The notes under the pieces are model-generated. The model did not search any database, was not told the origin of the DNA, and saw only the letters and a program-made list of their open reading frames with translations. The translations under genes and the position numbers were made by a program. Shown here in pieces: positions 27,120 through 36,592 of a stretch of 46,300 nucleotides of DNA. Position 1 is the stretch's first letter, and each line of letters starts with the position of its first letter. This DNA comes from Gallibacterium salpingitidis (GTDB taxonomy: Bacteria > Pseudomonadota > Gammaproteobacteria > Enterobacterales > Pasteurellaceae): positions 1 through 46,300 of the forward strand of contig NZ_JTJL01000050.1 of the NCBI RefSeq assembly GCF_001678495.1, given 5' to 3'.

Positions 27120-28166
27120 TTATTCAGCTGCTTTTAGTTGTTGGTAATAGTTTTCGTAGTATTGAATTGCATCACCAACATCGTCTTGCCAGTAGCTGTT
27201 TTTAAGCACTTCCGCTGGTGGGTAGATGCTTGGATCTTCAGTAATCTCTTTTGGCAACATTGCTTTCGCTTTTAAATTGGTGGTTGGATAACCAATTTCA
27301 GTTGCTAAACGAGCTGCTACTTTTGGACTTAATAAGTAATTAATTAATTTATGTGCTGCTTCAGGGTTTTTAGATGTTTTTGGAATTGCCAAAGTATCTA
27401 CCCATAATACAGGACCTTCTTTCGGGTAAACTGCATTAACTGGCGCACCTTCTTTTTTAGCAATACGGATAGAACCGTTCCATAATTGTCCTAACTCGAC
27501 TTCACCTGCGATAAATGAGTTTGCTGGGTTGTCTGAGTTGAATGATAATACGTTTGGACGTAATTTTAATAATTCTTCGTATGCTTTTTTGATAACGGCA
27601 GGATCTTTAGTATTTGGATCTTCGCCAAGTTTTAATAGTGCAATATTAAACACTTCACGCGCATCATCTAATAATTGTACTTTTCCTTTGAATTCAGGTT
27701 TCCAAAGGTCAGCCCAAGAAGTAAATTGATTTGCTTTATAAGTGTCAGTATTGAAAGCAATTTCTGGAGCACCTAAAAGTTGAGGAAGTGAATATTTATT
27801 ACCTGGATCATAAGGCTTGTTCAACATATTTGGGTCGAGATCTTTAATCACAGGCAATTTACTATGATCTAAAGGCAATAGCATTCCTTCTTTTGCCATC
27901 TTAGATACGAAGTAGTTTGATGGTGCAATAACATCATAGGTTGCACTATCACCTAAAGTTTTCAACTTAGCATACATAGTCTCATTAGATTCAAGACTAG
28001 ACACGTTTACTTTAATACCAGTTTCTTTGGTGAAATCATCCAATAAACCGTCAGGTACATATTCTGTCCAAGTATAAAGATAAACGGTATCTCCCTCTGC
28101 GTGAGCAACCGCATGAATACCAAGAGCAAGTGTACTAATACCTAATAAAGTAGTGATTTTTTTCAC
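27120..28166 (-). CDS. potD: spermidine/putrescine-binding protein PotD
   Basis: 348 residues. A signal peptide ends 'AVAHAEG'. The mature part closely follows E. coli PotD: 'YTWTEYVPDGLLDDFTKETG', 'ESNETMYAKLKT', 'LNKPYDPGNKYS', 'NSDNPANSFIAGEVELG' and 'IGYPTTN'. The polyamine-contacting Trp, Asp and Tyr residues in these motifs are retained. It is periplasmic and delivers polyamines to PotABC. The start is a GTG with GGAG six bases upstream. It lies on the same strand as potABC but is separated from them by opposite-strand ppk-ppx, so it needs its own promoter (see 28297-28325). Confidence 0.96.
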   Translation of the reverse strand: MKKITTLLGISTLALGIHAVAHAEGDTVYLYTWTEYVPDGLLDDFTKETGIKVNVSSLESNETMYAKLKTLGDSATYDVIAPSNYFVSKMAKEGMLLPLDHSKLPVIKDLDPNMLNKPYDPGNKYSLPQLLGAPEIAFNTDTYKANQFTSWADLWKPEFKGKVQLLDDAREVFNIALLKLGEDPNTKDPAVIKKAYEELLKLRPNVLSFNSDNPANSFIAGEVELGQLWNGSIRIAKKEGAPVNAVYPKEGPVLWVDTLAIPKTSKNPEAAHKLINYLLSPKVAARLATEIGYPTTNLKAKAMLPKEITEDPSIYPPAEVLKNSYWQDDVGDAIQYYENYYQQLKAAE

Positions 28167-28296
28167 AAAATTCTCCGTTATAGTTAATTAAAGCCATAGC
28201 TCGACCAAAGCCAAGCGGATATAAAAATCAAAATGATTTTTGTAGGTACTTGTTGATGGATAACGTGTTGAGAAAACACATCAGACAAGGAAGGCC

Positions 28297-28325
28297 ATTG
28301 TATAAAGTGTTTACCAATATGGCAA
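28297..28325 (-). promoter_or_regulatory. candidate potD promoter
   Basis: Read on the minus strand: TTGCCA (28325-28320), a 17-base spacer, then TACAAT (28302-28297). Four of six -35 bases and five of six -10 bases agree with sigma70 consensus, with ideal spacing. Confidence 0.6.
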
Positions 28326-28411
28326 CCATTAATGCTAATAAATACAATTAAATAATAAAATTTATTGTAAATAGATTATTACAGAGATTAATGTATAAAA
28401 AAGAGTCATAA

Positions 28412-28458
28412 TTGTCATTTAACTGCCACATTCATTCGTTAAGATGACAGTTTATAAT
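28412..28458 (+). promoter_or_regulatory. Pho-box-like site and -10 element upstream of ppk
   Basis: Positions 28412-28431 match the PhoB-box consensus of two CTGTCAT-like heptamers at about 15 of 20 bases: TTGTCAT, TTAA, CTGCCAC. A perfect TATAAT lies at 28453-28458. The 21-base gap to the -10 is longer than in classic Pho promoters. A reversed half-site (ATGACAG, 28444-28450) lies between. Known: E. coli ppk-ppx is phosphate-starvation induced. Confidence 0.5.
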
Positions 28459-28489
28459 TTATGAAAGGTAACGTTATGGGAGTTGAGGT

Positions 28490-30574
28490 ATGGTAATGAC
28501 AGCAGAACAAGACACAGAATGTTATACGTTAAAAGAATTAAGTTGGCTATCATTTAATGAACGAGTATTGCAGGAAGCTTATGACGAAAGTAATCCATTA
28601 TTAGAAAGAATTCGTTTTTTAGGTATTTTTGCCTCTAATCTAGATGAATTTTATCAAGTCAGAGTATCTAACCTAAAACATAAATTACTGATTAGTAAAG
28701 AAAAGAATCCTTCCCTTACGAAACAAATACGGATGCAATTAGAGATTATTCAGCAACGTACGGAAGCTTTGAATAATCAGTTTTATGAAATCTATAATCG
28801 CTTAATGCTGCGTTTAGCAAAGCATAAAATTTTTGTCTTGAATGAAACTCAACTTTCACCATTCCATCAAGAGTGGTTAAAAAAATATTTTAAGAAAGAA
28901 ATTAAGCAGCATATTTTCCCAATCATTCTTAATGAAGAAATTGATCTGTTGCACTCTTTAAGCACACACAATTCCAATCTAATTATTGAATTAAGAAAAC
29001 ATAAAAAGATCCAAAATTTGGCGATTTTACCAATTCATTCCGATGTGTTACCTCGCTTTATTGTCTTACCAAAAGAAAAATATAAACGGCATGAAAGTAT
29101 TGTGTTGTTAGATAATGTGTTGCGTTTTTGCTTATCTGATATCTTTTCTGAAACGGTGTTTGATTATGATGAGATCAATGCCTATTCAATCAGAATGACG
29201 CGTGATGCGGAATATGATTTGGTGACAGAAGTGGAATATAGTTTATTGGAACAAATGTCATCAAGTTTGAAACAACGTTTAACTGCACAACCGGTAAGAT
29301 TCTTATATGAAAAATCTATGCCGAAAAACTTACTGAAAATGCTAAAAAAACGCTTACATATTACCAATCTTGATTTGGTTGAAGCGGGTGGGCGTTATTT
29401 AAGTTTTAATCATCTATTAAAATTTCCAGATTTAGGTAATAAAGCATTAGTCAATGCACCATTACCTACGATTAAACATCCACAATTAAAAAAAGAGCGA
29501 ATTATTTTTGATGCCATTAGTAAGAAAGATATTTTGCTTTATTATCCTTACCATAGTTTTGATGTGATTTGTGAAACTCTACGCCAAGCTTCTTTTGACC
29601 CTAATGTGGTTGCCATAAAAATTAATTTATATCGAGTAGCCAGCCAATCTTTAGTTATTGAAGCATTATTGAATGCTGCTAATAATGGTAAACAAGTTAC
29701 AGTAATTATTGAATTGCAAGCAAGGTTTGATGAAGAAGCGAATATTCATTGGGCAAAACGTTTAACAGAAAGCAATATTAAAGTTATTTTTTCTCCAGCC
29801 GGATTTAAAATTCATTCCAAATTATTTCTGATTACACGTAATGAAAATGGCAAATTAGTGGATTATGCACATATTGGTACAGGAAATTTCCACGAGAAAA
29901 CAGCGACAATTTATACTGATTTTGCGTTGCTCACGAAAAATGAAGCACTGACAGAAGAGGTAAAACGCGTTTTCCGTTTTATTGAAATGCCTTTTGGTCC
30001 AGCAAAATTTGCTTATTTGCTAGTTTCACCAATCAATGTCCGCAAAAGATTAGAATTTTTAATTAATCGTGAAATAAAAAATGCAACAAAAGGTAAAAAG
30101 AGCGGTATTATTTTAAAAATCAACAATCTGGTGGATGAGGCAATGATTGATTTGTTATATAAAGCAAGTCAAGCAGGCGTTACCATTAAAATGATTGTGC
30201 GCGGAATGTGCTCATTAAAAGCTGGAGTCAAAGGATTAAGCGATAACATTGATATTATTAGTATTGTGGATCGTTTTCTAGAACACCCGAGAGTCTATTA
30301 TTTTGCTAATAATGGTGATCCTGATGTTTATATCTCTTCTGCGGATTGGATGACTAGAAATCTTGATCGACGCATTGAGGTTGGTACACCTTTGCTCGAT
30401 CCAGATGCTAAACAATGTGTGATTGATATTTTAAATATACAGCTTGCAGATAATGTCAAAGCGCGAGTGATTGACAGTAAAGAACAAAATAATTATGTGC
30501 AAAATGATGAACCACGATGTCGTTCTCAACTTGCCATCTATGATTATTTAGCTGCGAGAGCTAATGAAAAATAG
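28490..30574 (+). CDS. ppk: polyphosphate kinase PPK1
   Basis: 694 residues, near the usual PPK1 length. N-terminal 'ELSWLSFNERVLQEA', the phosphate tunnel region 'KINLYRVASQS', 'AGFKIHSKLFLITR' and 'YAHIGTGNFHEKTATIYTDF' (autophosphorylated and partner His), and the C-terminal 'SADWMTRNLDRRIEVGTPL' are all present. It polymerises ATP gamma-phosphate into polyphosphate, reversibly. ATGs at 28490 and 28496 are both possible; GGGAG and GAGG upstream serve either. It is followed six bases later by ppx. Confidence 0.97.
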   Translation: MVMTAEQDTECYTLKELSWLSFNERVLQEAYDESNPLLERIRFLGIFASNLDEFYQVRVSNLKHKLLISKEKNPSLTKQIRMQLEIIQQRTEALNNQFYEIYNRLMLRLAKHKIFVLNETQLSPFHQEWLKKYFKKEIKQHIFPIILNEEIDLLHSLSTHNSNLIIELRKHKKIQNLAILPIHSDVLPRFIVLPKEKYKRHESIVLLDNVLRFCLSDIFSETVFDYDEINAYSIRMTRDAEYDLVTEVEYSLLEQMSSSLKQRLTAQPVRFLYEKSMPKNLLKMLKKRLHITNLDLVEAGGRYLSFNHLLKFPDLGNKALVNAPLPTIKHPQLKKERIIFDAISKKDILLYYPYHSFDVICETLRQASFDPNVVAIKINLYRVASQSLVIEALLNAANNGKQVTVIIELQARFDEEANIHWAKRLTESNIKVIFSPAGFKIHSKLFLITRNENGKLVDYAHIGTGNFHEKTATIYTDFALLTKNEALTEEVKRVFRFIEMPFGPAKFAYLLVSPINVRKRLEFLINREIKNATKGKKSGIILKINNLVDEAMIDLLYKASQAGVTIKMIVRGMCSLKAGVKGLSDNIDIISIVDRFLEHPRVYYFANNGDPDVYISSADWMTRNLDRRIEVGTPLLDPDAKQCVIDILNIQLADNVKARVIDSKEQNNYVQNDEPRCRSQLAIYDYLAARANEK

Positions 30575-30580
30575 GATGTA

Positions 30581-32107
30581 ATGATGAATGGAGTAAAAAC
30601 ATTGACAACTTCTCAGCATAAAGAATTTGCTGCGATTGATTTAGGTTCGAATAGTTTTCATATGATTATTGTGAGAGTGGTCAATGGCTCGATTCAAGTG
30701 TTATCGCGATTAAAACAACGAGTACAACTAGGGAGTGGCTTAGATGAAAAACACCATTTAAGCCAAGAGGCGATTCAACGCGGTGTAGATTGTTTGGCGC
30801 TATTTGCGGAACGTTTACAAGGCTTTTCAGCGGAACAGGTAAAGGTTGTTGCAACCTATACATTACGTCGAGCAGAGAATAGTGATGAGTTTTTAGAAGC
30901 GGCAAAAAAGGTTTTCCCTTTCCCGATTCGCATTATTTCTGGTGCTGAAGAGGCGAAGTTAATTTATTTGGGCGTTTCGCATACTCAGCCAGAAAATGGG
31001 CGCAAATTTGTGGTTGATATCGGTGGCGGCTCAACAGAAATGATCATTGGTAAAGGTTTCACGCCAGAATTAGCAGAAAGTCGCCATATGGGATGTGTTA
31101 GCTTTACTAAGGCTTTTTTTCCTGATGGTAAGATTAGCGAAAAACAATTTAATTTAGCCCAGAAAACGGCTCTATCTAGGATCGAAGATCTCTCGTGGGA
31201 ATATCGTCATCTAGGCTGGGATTCAGCATTAGGGGCATCTGGAACGATTAAAGCGATTAGCCAGGTTATCGCCGAAAATTTTAATCCGGACGGTATTATT
31301 ACGACGAAAACGTTACAACAAGTAGTTGCCTTAATTTTAAAGTTTGATTCATTTGATAAACTGAAAATTGCAGGATTGAGCGAAGATCGTGTTGGTATCT
31401 TTGTAGCAGGCGTTGCGATTTTGAGTGCTGTTTTTGAAAATTATCGAATTGAACAAATGCGCTATTCCGATGGTGCATTGCGTGAAGGTGTGCTGTATAG
31501 CTTTGAGCATGATTTTCAAGTTGATGATATTCGTGAACGGACAGTTATCAGCTTGATTGAGCATTTCTGGATTGATAAAGAACAAGCGTTACGAGTTGCC
31601 GATACTGCGATTTTATTAGCAAAGCGTTACCAACGTTGGCAAAATGGCGAACAAGTTGAGGAGTTGCAAAGTATTCTATTAGCAGCAGCGTTACTACACG
31701 AAACCGGTATGGTAGTAAATCATAGTGGATCTCATAAACATGCGACCTATATTTTGCAAAATAGTGAATTGCCCGGTTTTGATCCTATGCAAAAGAAATT
31801 ATTAGTGACGTTAATTCGCTTTCATCTCAAATCATTGAAGCAATTAGATTTACCGAAAGGTAGTCGATATAACAATCAAGATATTCTAAGTCTGATTATT
31901 ATGTTGCGCCTTGCGGTTATTATTAATCGCTCGCGTCGTGCGACAGAATTAACGGAGAAATTTGCGTTGCATGTTAATGCTGAGGCGAATAAATGGGAAT
32001 TAGAATTTGAGCCCGGTTATTTAGAAAGAAATCCATTGACGAAAAATGATTTGTTAGAGGAACAAAATAATCTGCGCACTGTAGGTGTTCATTTCTCAGT
32101 ACAATAA
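30581..32107 (+). CDS. ppx: exopolyphosphatase Ppx (Ppx/GppA family)
   Basis: 508 residues, against 513 in E. coli. 'FAAIDLGSNSFHMIIVRV' is the ASKHA phosphate-1 motif, 'FVVDIGGGSTEMIIG' the phosphate-2 motif and 'ALGASGTIKAI' the adenosine-region motif. An HD-like helical domain follows ('LHETGMVVNHSGSHKHATYI'). It trims terminal phosphate from polyphosphate. Pairing with ppk in one operon is the classical arrangement. ATGs at 30581 and 30584 follow AGGA. Ppx is preferred over GppA because of the ppk linkage. Confidence 0.93.
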   Translation: MMNGVKTLTTSQHKEFAAIDLGSNSFHMIIVRVVNGSIQVLSRLKQRVQLGSGLDEKHHLSQEAIQRGVDCLALFAERLQGFSAEQVKVVATYTLRRAENSDEFLEAAKKVFPFPIRIISGAEEAKLIYLGVSHTQPENGRKFVVDIGGGSTEMIIGKGFTPELAESRHMGCVSFTKAFFPDGKISEKQFNLAQKTALSRIEDLSWEYRHLGWDSALGASGTIKAISQVIAENFNPDGIITTKTLQQVVALILKFDSFDKLKIAGLSEDRVGIFVAGVAILSAVFENYRIEQMRYSDGALREGVLYSFEHDFQVDDIRERTVISLIEHFWIDKEQALRVADTAILLAKRYQRWQNGEQVEELQSILLAAALLHETGMVVNHSGSHKHATYILQNSELPGFDPMQKKLLVTLIRFHLKSLKQLDLPKGSRYNNQDILSLIIMLRLAVIINRSRRATELTEKFALHVNAEANKWELEFEPGYLERNPLTKNDLLEEQNNLRTVGVHFSVQ

Positions 32108-32134
32108 TGAGTTACTGTACAACGTTTTTAAATG

Positions 32135-32170
32135 AATAAACCCACACTCTTTTGGAGTTGTGGGTTTATT
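32135..32170. terminator. bidirectional terminator between ppx and potC
   Basis: AATAAACCCACA (32135-32146) and TGTGGGTTTATT (32159-32170) pair perfectly, with T-rich flanks on both strands. It lies between convergent ppx and potC and can stop both transcripts. Confidence 0.88.
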
Positions 32171-32186
32171 TTTGACTGATAACTGA

Positions 32187-32957
32187 TTAAGTTCTATCTT
32201 TACGGGAAATAATCTGACTTAAAATCACCAAGGTTAATGAGAATACAATCATAATTGTTGCTAACGCATTAACTTCTGGCGTTACCCCAGTTTTCACTAA
32301 TGAGAAGATTTTTAGCGGTAATACTTCATAACTTACGCCAGTTACGAATGAAGATACCACCACGTCATCTAATGAAATGGTAAAACTTAACAACCAGCTA
32401 GAAACAATCGCCGGTAACGCTAACGGTACAATAATTTTACGCAAAATAGTTGTTTCGCTTGCGCCAAGATCACGTGCAGCTTCTAACATCTTCACATCGA
32501 AACCTTTCAAACGTGAGAAGACTGCAACAACCACATAAGGCAAACAGAAGGTAACGTGCGCAAATAATAATGACCAAAAGCCTAGTGAAATACCAACTAG
32601 CATAAATAATGCTAATAATGATACCGCCATCACAATATCTGGCGACATCATCACGATAAATAACATTCCACCAACGAATTTTTTGCCTTTAAATTGATAA
32701 CGATAAAGCGCAATAGCGGTTAATAATCCGATTAATGTTGCTACCGTTGCCGCAAAGAAAGCAATGGTGACGGAATGGAACGCCGCCTGTAATAAAGTAT
32801 TATTGTTGGCAAGACGTTCATACCAGTTAAAACTAAACCCTTTCCAAGACAACCCATAACGGTCTAAATTGAAAGAGTTAATAACTAAAATAATGATTGG
32901 AATATACAAATAAGCATATACCAAAAATAAAAAGAGATTACGTAGTGAACGTTTCAT
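32187..32957 (-). CDS. potC: spermidine/putrescine ABC permease PotC
   Basis: 256 residues with six membrane segments. 'YAYLYIPIIILVINSFN' at the N-terminus and the permease loop 'EAARDLGASETTILRKIIVP' (EAA motif contacting the ATPase) match E. coli PotC closely, as does 'SLDDVVVSSFVTG'. It forms the inner-membrane channel with PotB. The ATG overlaps the potB stop in a TAATG junction. It is the last gene of potABC on this strand because ppk-ppx follows in the opposite direction. Confidence 0.96.
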   Translation of the reverse strand: MKRSLRNLFLFLVYAYLYIPIIILVINSFNLDRYGLSWKGFSFNWYERLANNNTLLQAAFHSVTIAFFAATVATLIGLLTAIALYRYQFKGKKFVGGMLFIVMMSPDIVMAVSLLALFMLVGISLGFWSLLFAHVTFCLPYVVVAVFSRLKGFDVKMLEAARDLGASETTILRKIIVPLALPAIVSSWLLSFTISLDDVVVSSFVTGVSYEVLPLKIFSLVKTGVTPEVNALATIMIVFSLTLVILSQIISRKDRT

Positions 32958-33820
32958 TATTCCAACTCCGATTTCTTGTTGAACAACTTACCAGCGCGGT
33001 AGTAAATGAACAATAAAAGTGCCATCAGAATCGTTAATGCAATACTGATTGAAGAACCAAATGGCCAGTTACGTGCAATTAAGAATTCACTCTTAATTAC
33101 GTTACCAACTAATAGAACTTTCGCACCACCAAGTAAATCTGCTACATAGAACATTCCCATTGCAGGTAATAATACTAATAAGCAACCAGCAATAATGCCC
33201 GGCATTGTTAATGGAACAATAATTTTCACAAAACGTTGAAACGCATTCGCACCAAGATCTTTCGCTGCTTCTAATAAGCGTTGATCCAATTTCTCAATTG
33301 ATGAGTAAAGTGGCAGAATCATAAATGGTAATAGGATATAGACTAAACCAATAATGACTGCGACTTCAGTGTTCAAAATACGAATTGGTGTATCAATAAT
33401 ACCTAGCCATAATAAAGTGTTATTTAGCACACCTTTTACACCTAGGAAGATCTTCATACCATAAATACGAATCAATGAATTCGTCCAGAAAGGTAAAATC
33501 ACTAAGAACAACATCACTGGACGGAATGCAGGTTTCATTTTGGCAATCATAAATGCAAATGGATAACCAATCACCAAACAAATAATAGTGGCAATTCCCG
33601 ACATATAGAGGGAATTCCACAATACTTGTGCGTAGAGCGGCTCAATTAAACGTTTATAACTGTCTAATGAAAAAGTAAATTCGACTAAATTACTACTATC
33701 GCGAGTTAAGAAACTGGTAATTAATACCAAAAGATTTGGCACTAATACAAAGAATATTAGCCAAGCAAAAATAATAGTAACAGTAAAATTCTGAAATTTA
33801 CGCGTTGTTATCTTCATCAT
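32957..33820 (-). CDS. potB: spermidine/putrescine ABC permease PotB
   Basis: About 287 residues, six membrane segments. '[13 protein letters not shown]', '[20 protein letters not shown]' and the EAA loop '[21 protein letters not shown]' follow E. coli PotB. The open frame reaches 33847, but consecutive ATGs at 33820 and 33817 fit the family N-terminus. Either start lies inside the potA 3' end (about 20 bases of overlap), implying coupling. No separate SD is evident. Confidence 0.94.
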   Translation of the reverse strand: MMKITTRKFQNFTVTIIFAWLIFFVLVPNLLVLITSFLTRDSSNLVEFTFSLDSYKRLIEPLYAQVLWNSLYMSGIATIICLVIGYPFAFMIAKMKPAFRPVMLFLVILPFWTNSLIRIYGMKIFLGVKGVLNNTLLWLGIIDTPIRILNTEVAVIIGLVYILLPFMILPLYSSIEKLDQRLLEAAKDLGANAFQRFVKIIVPLTMPGIIAGCLLVLLPAMGMFYVADLLGGAKVLLVGNVIKSEFLIARNWPFGSSISIALTILMALLLFIYYRAGKLFNKKSELE

Positions 33821-34919
33821 CGTCAAGTACCACTTCCCAGCTTTCAACCCAAGTTATAGCGACTTTCTGATTAAGAGAGTGATCAACATCTGGATCATCC
33901 TCATTGAAAAATTCGCTGACTAGCACCCGATTACCGCACTCTAATTCAACGGTAGATTCCAAGGTCATACCTTTATAGTTACGTTCACGCACATAACCAA
34001 TTAAACCTTCATGAGCCTCTTTATCGTGTACTTCTTCGATACGAATATCTTCAGGACGAAGTAATACTTTTAATTTTTGTCCCGCTTCGACAGGACGAGT
34101 TACATAGATGTCACAGATACGTCCTTCAACATTGGCTTGTACCCGTTTTTCATCAACGCGGTGTAAAACAGTAGCGTCGAAAATATTGATTTCACCAATA
34201 AATTTCGCCACGAATAAACTTTTCGGATCTTCGTAAATTTCACGTGGTGTACCATCTTGCTCGATCTTACCTTGACGCAACACAATAATACGATCGGACA
34301 TTGTTAGTGCCTCTTCTTGATCGTGTGTTACAAAAATAAAGGTAATGCCAAGTTGACGTTGTAAAGCTTTTAATTCATTCTGCATTTGCTGACGAAGTTT
34401 ATAATCCAATGCAGAAAGGGATTCGTCCAGTAATAGCACTTTTGGTTTATTTACCACCGCACGAGCAATAGCAACACGTTGTTGCTGACCACCAGAAAGT
34501 TGCGCTGGTTTACGATCTGCAAATTCTTCCAATTGCACCATTCTTAATGCTTCAAGTACACGAGGTTTAATTTCTTCGTTAGGTACTTTTTGCATACGCA
34601 AACCGAAAGCCACATTTTCAAAAATTGTCATATGTGGGAAAAGCGCATAGCTTTGGAATACGGTATTAATATTGCGTTGTTCAGCTGGAATGGAAGTAAT
34701 ATCTTGTCCATCTAAAATAATGCGTCCAGCATTAACTTCTTCAAAACCTGCAATTAAGCGTAAAATCGTGGTTTTACCACAGCCAGAAGGCCCCAAAATA
34801 GTTAAGAATTCACCATTATTGATTGTAAGATTAATATCTTTAATGATAGTTTTCCCGTCATAAGCTTTAGTGACAGATTGCAATTCAATAATTGGCTTTT
34901 GTTGTACTGGATTTTCCAC
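33798..34919 (-). CDS. potA: spermidine/putrescine ABC transporter ATPase PotA
   Basis: 373 residues. Walker A '[15 protein letters not shown]', Q-loop '[13 protein letters not shown]', signature '[15 protein letters not shown]', Walker B '[13 protein letters not shown]' and switch His '[13 protein letters not shown]' are all present, followed by a C-terminal TOBE-type regulatory domain. It powers PotBC import. The start is GTG with an unusually distant AGGAGG (13 bases upstream) and no alternative start between them. It heads potABC. Confidence 0.95.
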   Translation of the reverse strand: MENPVQQKPIIELQSVTKAYDGKTIIKDINLTINNGEFLTILGPSGCGKTTILRLIAGFEEVNAGRIILDGQDITSIPAEQRNINTVFQSYALFPHMTIFENVAFGLRMQKVPNEEIKPRVLEALRMVQLEEFADRKPAQLSGGQQQRVAIARAVVNKPKVLLLDESLSALDYKLRQQMQNELKALQRQLGITFIFVTHDQEEALTMSDRIIVLRQGKIEQDGTPREIYEDPKSLFVAKFIGEINIFDATVLHRVDEKRVQANVEGRICDIYVTRPVEAGQKLKVLLRPEDIRIEEVHDKEAHEGLIGYVRERNYKGMTLESTVELECGNRVLVSEFFNEDDPDVDHSLNQKVAITWVESWEVVLDDDEDNNA

Positions 34920-34990
34920 TAGCTTTGTTTTTCCTCCTAAGTCAATAAATTCACATACCCACGAGAATTACATTCTACAAGAAACTCGCA

Positions 34991-35019
34991 ATGATATAGT
35001 GATCACCCCATAATTGAAA
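34991..35019 (-). promoter_or_regulatory. candidate potA promoter
   Basis: On the minus strand, TTTCAA (35019-35014), a 17-base spacer and TATCAT (34996-34991). The match is moderate, but it is the best-spaced pair in the potA-pepT divergent region. Confidence 0.4.
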
Positions 35020-35102
35020 GTGTCTATTAAAAAATTTTTTTGCGATTTAAAAAAATATACCCAATTTCACAAATTTTTAACGATAAAATTTCGCGAAAGG
35101 TG

Positions 35103-35138
35103 TTGATTTATATCATATTATTAAACGGCGGATATGAT
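35103..35138 (+). promoter_or_regulatory. FNR-like box and -10 upstream of pepT
   Basis: TTGAT-N4-ATCAT at 35103-35116 matches the FNR consensus TTGAT-N4-ATCAA at nine of ten core bases. TATGAT at 35133-35138 can be the -10, which puts the box centre near -36 rather than the usual -41.5. Known: pepT is induced anaerobically through FNR in Salmonella. Confidence 0.6.
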
Positions 35139-35181
35139 AGCATTTTATGCCTGAATTTAATATGAACTTTTTAGCAAAATA

Positions 35182-36435
35182 ATGGGAAATATGATGTACT
35201 CAGAAGAAACGTTGAAAAATGGCTTATTAGATCGTTTTTTAAATTATGTTAGTTTTGATACCCAATCTAAAGAAGGGGTAAAACATTCACCAAGCAGTCG
35301 CGGTCAATGGCTATTAGCTGAATACCTAAGAGATGAATTGAAAGGATTAGGTTTAGCGCAAGTAGAGATGAATTCCCATGGTGTTGTTACTGCATTATTA
35401 CCCTCTAATATTCCGAATAATCAAACGACAATTGGTTTAATTGCACATTTAGATACTTATCCAGGTGTTAAAGGAAAAGATGTAAAACCTGAAGTGATTA
35501 GTGAATATCGTGGCGGCGATATTGCGCTAGGATTGGGCGAAGAGTTTATTAGCCCTGTCACATCACCTTTTTTACAGAAATTAGTTGGTCATACCTTAAT
35601 TGTTACTGATGGTACTACTTTATTGGGTGCCGATAATAAGGCGGGTATTGCGGAAATTATGACAGCGTTAGCAACAATTATTAGTCATCGTCTGCCACGC
35701 GTGAATATTCGTGTAGCATTTACCCCAGATGAAGAAATTGGTGCCGGAATGCAATTTTTCCCATTAGAGCAGTTTGCTTGTGATTGGGCATATACGATAG
35801 ATGGCAGCGGTTTAGGTGAAGTGGAATATGAAAATTTTAATGCTGCGACTGCGACTATCGCCATTAAAGGTCAATCTATACATTTAGGTTATGCGAAAGA
35901 TAAATTAGTGAATGCTTTGGCATTAGCTTGTGACTTGCATCAGTTATTGCCTAGAGAAGAGGTACCAGAAAAGACAACTGATCGACAAGGTTTTTTCCAT
36001 TTAGATAGTCTGACTGGTGATATTGAATATTGTGAAATGAAATATCTCATTCGTGATTTTAGTGATGAAGGTTTTGCGCAACGTAAAACCTTCCTCTGCA
36101 ATCTTGTAGAACAATTTGCTAAACAACATAAATTAGCTGATCGTATTGATATCACAATTCAAGATAGCTATCACAATATGTTTAATGCAGTAGCAAAAGT
36201 GCCGCAAAGTATTAAAGTGGCTGAATTAGCAATGGAGAAATGCGGTATCAGTGCCAAACATAAGATTATTCGCGGTGGTACTGATGGTGCTTGGTTGTCA
36301 GAAAATGGTATTGCTTGTCCAAATCTCTTTACTGGTGCCTATAATTTCCATAGTAAGCATGAGCTGGCGAGCTTAGATGAGATGCAGCAAGCGACAAAAG
36401 TGATTATTGAGATAGCGCAATTGGCACAACGTTAA
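35182..36435 (+). CDS. pepT: peptidase T (tripeptide aminopeptidase)
   Basis: 417 residues, close to the 408-412 of other PepT enzymes. M20-family metal-binding motifs are seen in order: 'IAHLDTYPG', 'LLGADNKAGIAEIM', 'TPDEEIGAG' (general base and metal-bridging acids), 'TIDGSGLGE' and the C-terminal 'NFHSKHEL'. It uses two zinc ions to remove N-terminal residues from tripeptides in the cytosol. ATGs at 35182, 35191 and 35194 are close together and cannot be separated firmly. It is divergent from potA and monocistronic, with a terminator after it. Confidence 0.95.
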   Translation: MGNMMYSEETLKNGLLDRFLNYVSFDTQSKEGVKHSPSSRGQWLLAEYLRDELKGLGLAQVEMNSHGVVTALLPSNIPNNQTTIGLIAHLDTYPGVKGKDVKPEVISEYRGGDIALGLGEEFISPVTSPFLQKLVGHTLIVTDGTTLLGADNKAGIAEIMTALATIISHRLPRVNIRVAFTPDEEIGAGMQFFPLEQFACDWAYTIDGSGLGEVEYENFNAATATIAIKGQSIHLGYAKDKLVNALALACDLHQLLPREEVPEKTTDRQGFFHLDSLTGDIEYCEMKYLIRDFSDEGFAQRKTFLCNLVEQFAKQHKLADRIDITIQDSYHNMFNAVAKVPQSIKVAELAMEKCGISAKHKIIRGGTDGAWLSENGIACPNLFTGAYNFHSKHELASLDEMQQATKVIIEIAQLAQR

Positions 36436-36450
36436 AGCAAACGAAACAGT

Positions 36451-36488
36451 AAAAAGCCAAGATTAGTGAATAACTGACTTGGCTTTTT
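36451..36488 (+). terminator. terminator after pepT
   Basis: AAAAAGCCAAG (36451-36461) pairs with CTTGGCTTTTT (36478-36488) and is followed by further Ts. The flanking A-run lets it work for either strand. Confidence 0.85.
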
Positions 36489-36592
36489 TGTCGAGATAGT
36501 ATGAAGATTCCCTCTGAAATAATGAACAAAGCTAAAAAATCAAGTATCATAGACCGCTTTCAGTCATCACCTAAAGAAAAGGGGCAAAAGGA

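Larger units (their letters stand above)
28167..28489. other. divergent potD / ppk control region
   Basis: No gene. It holds a sigma70-like potD promoter (28297-28325), an AAAAATCA/TGATTTTT hairpin at 28223-28241 in the potD 5' leader, and a Pho-box-like site plus -10 element for ppk near 28412-28458. The potD leader of about 125 nt is long enough for post-transcriptional control, but no known riboswitch is recognisable. Confidence 0.6.
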
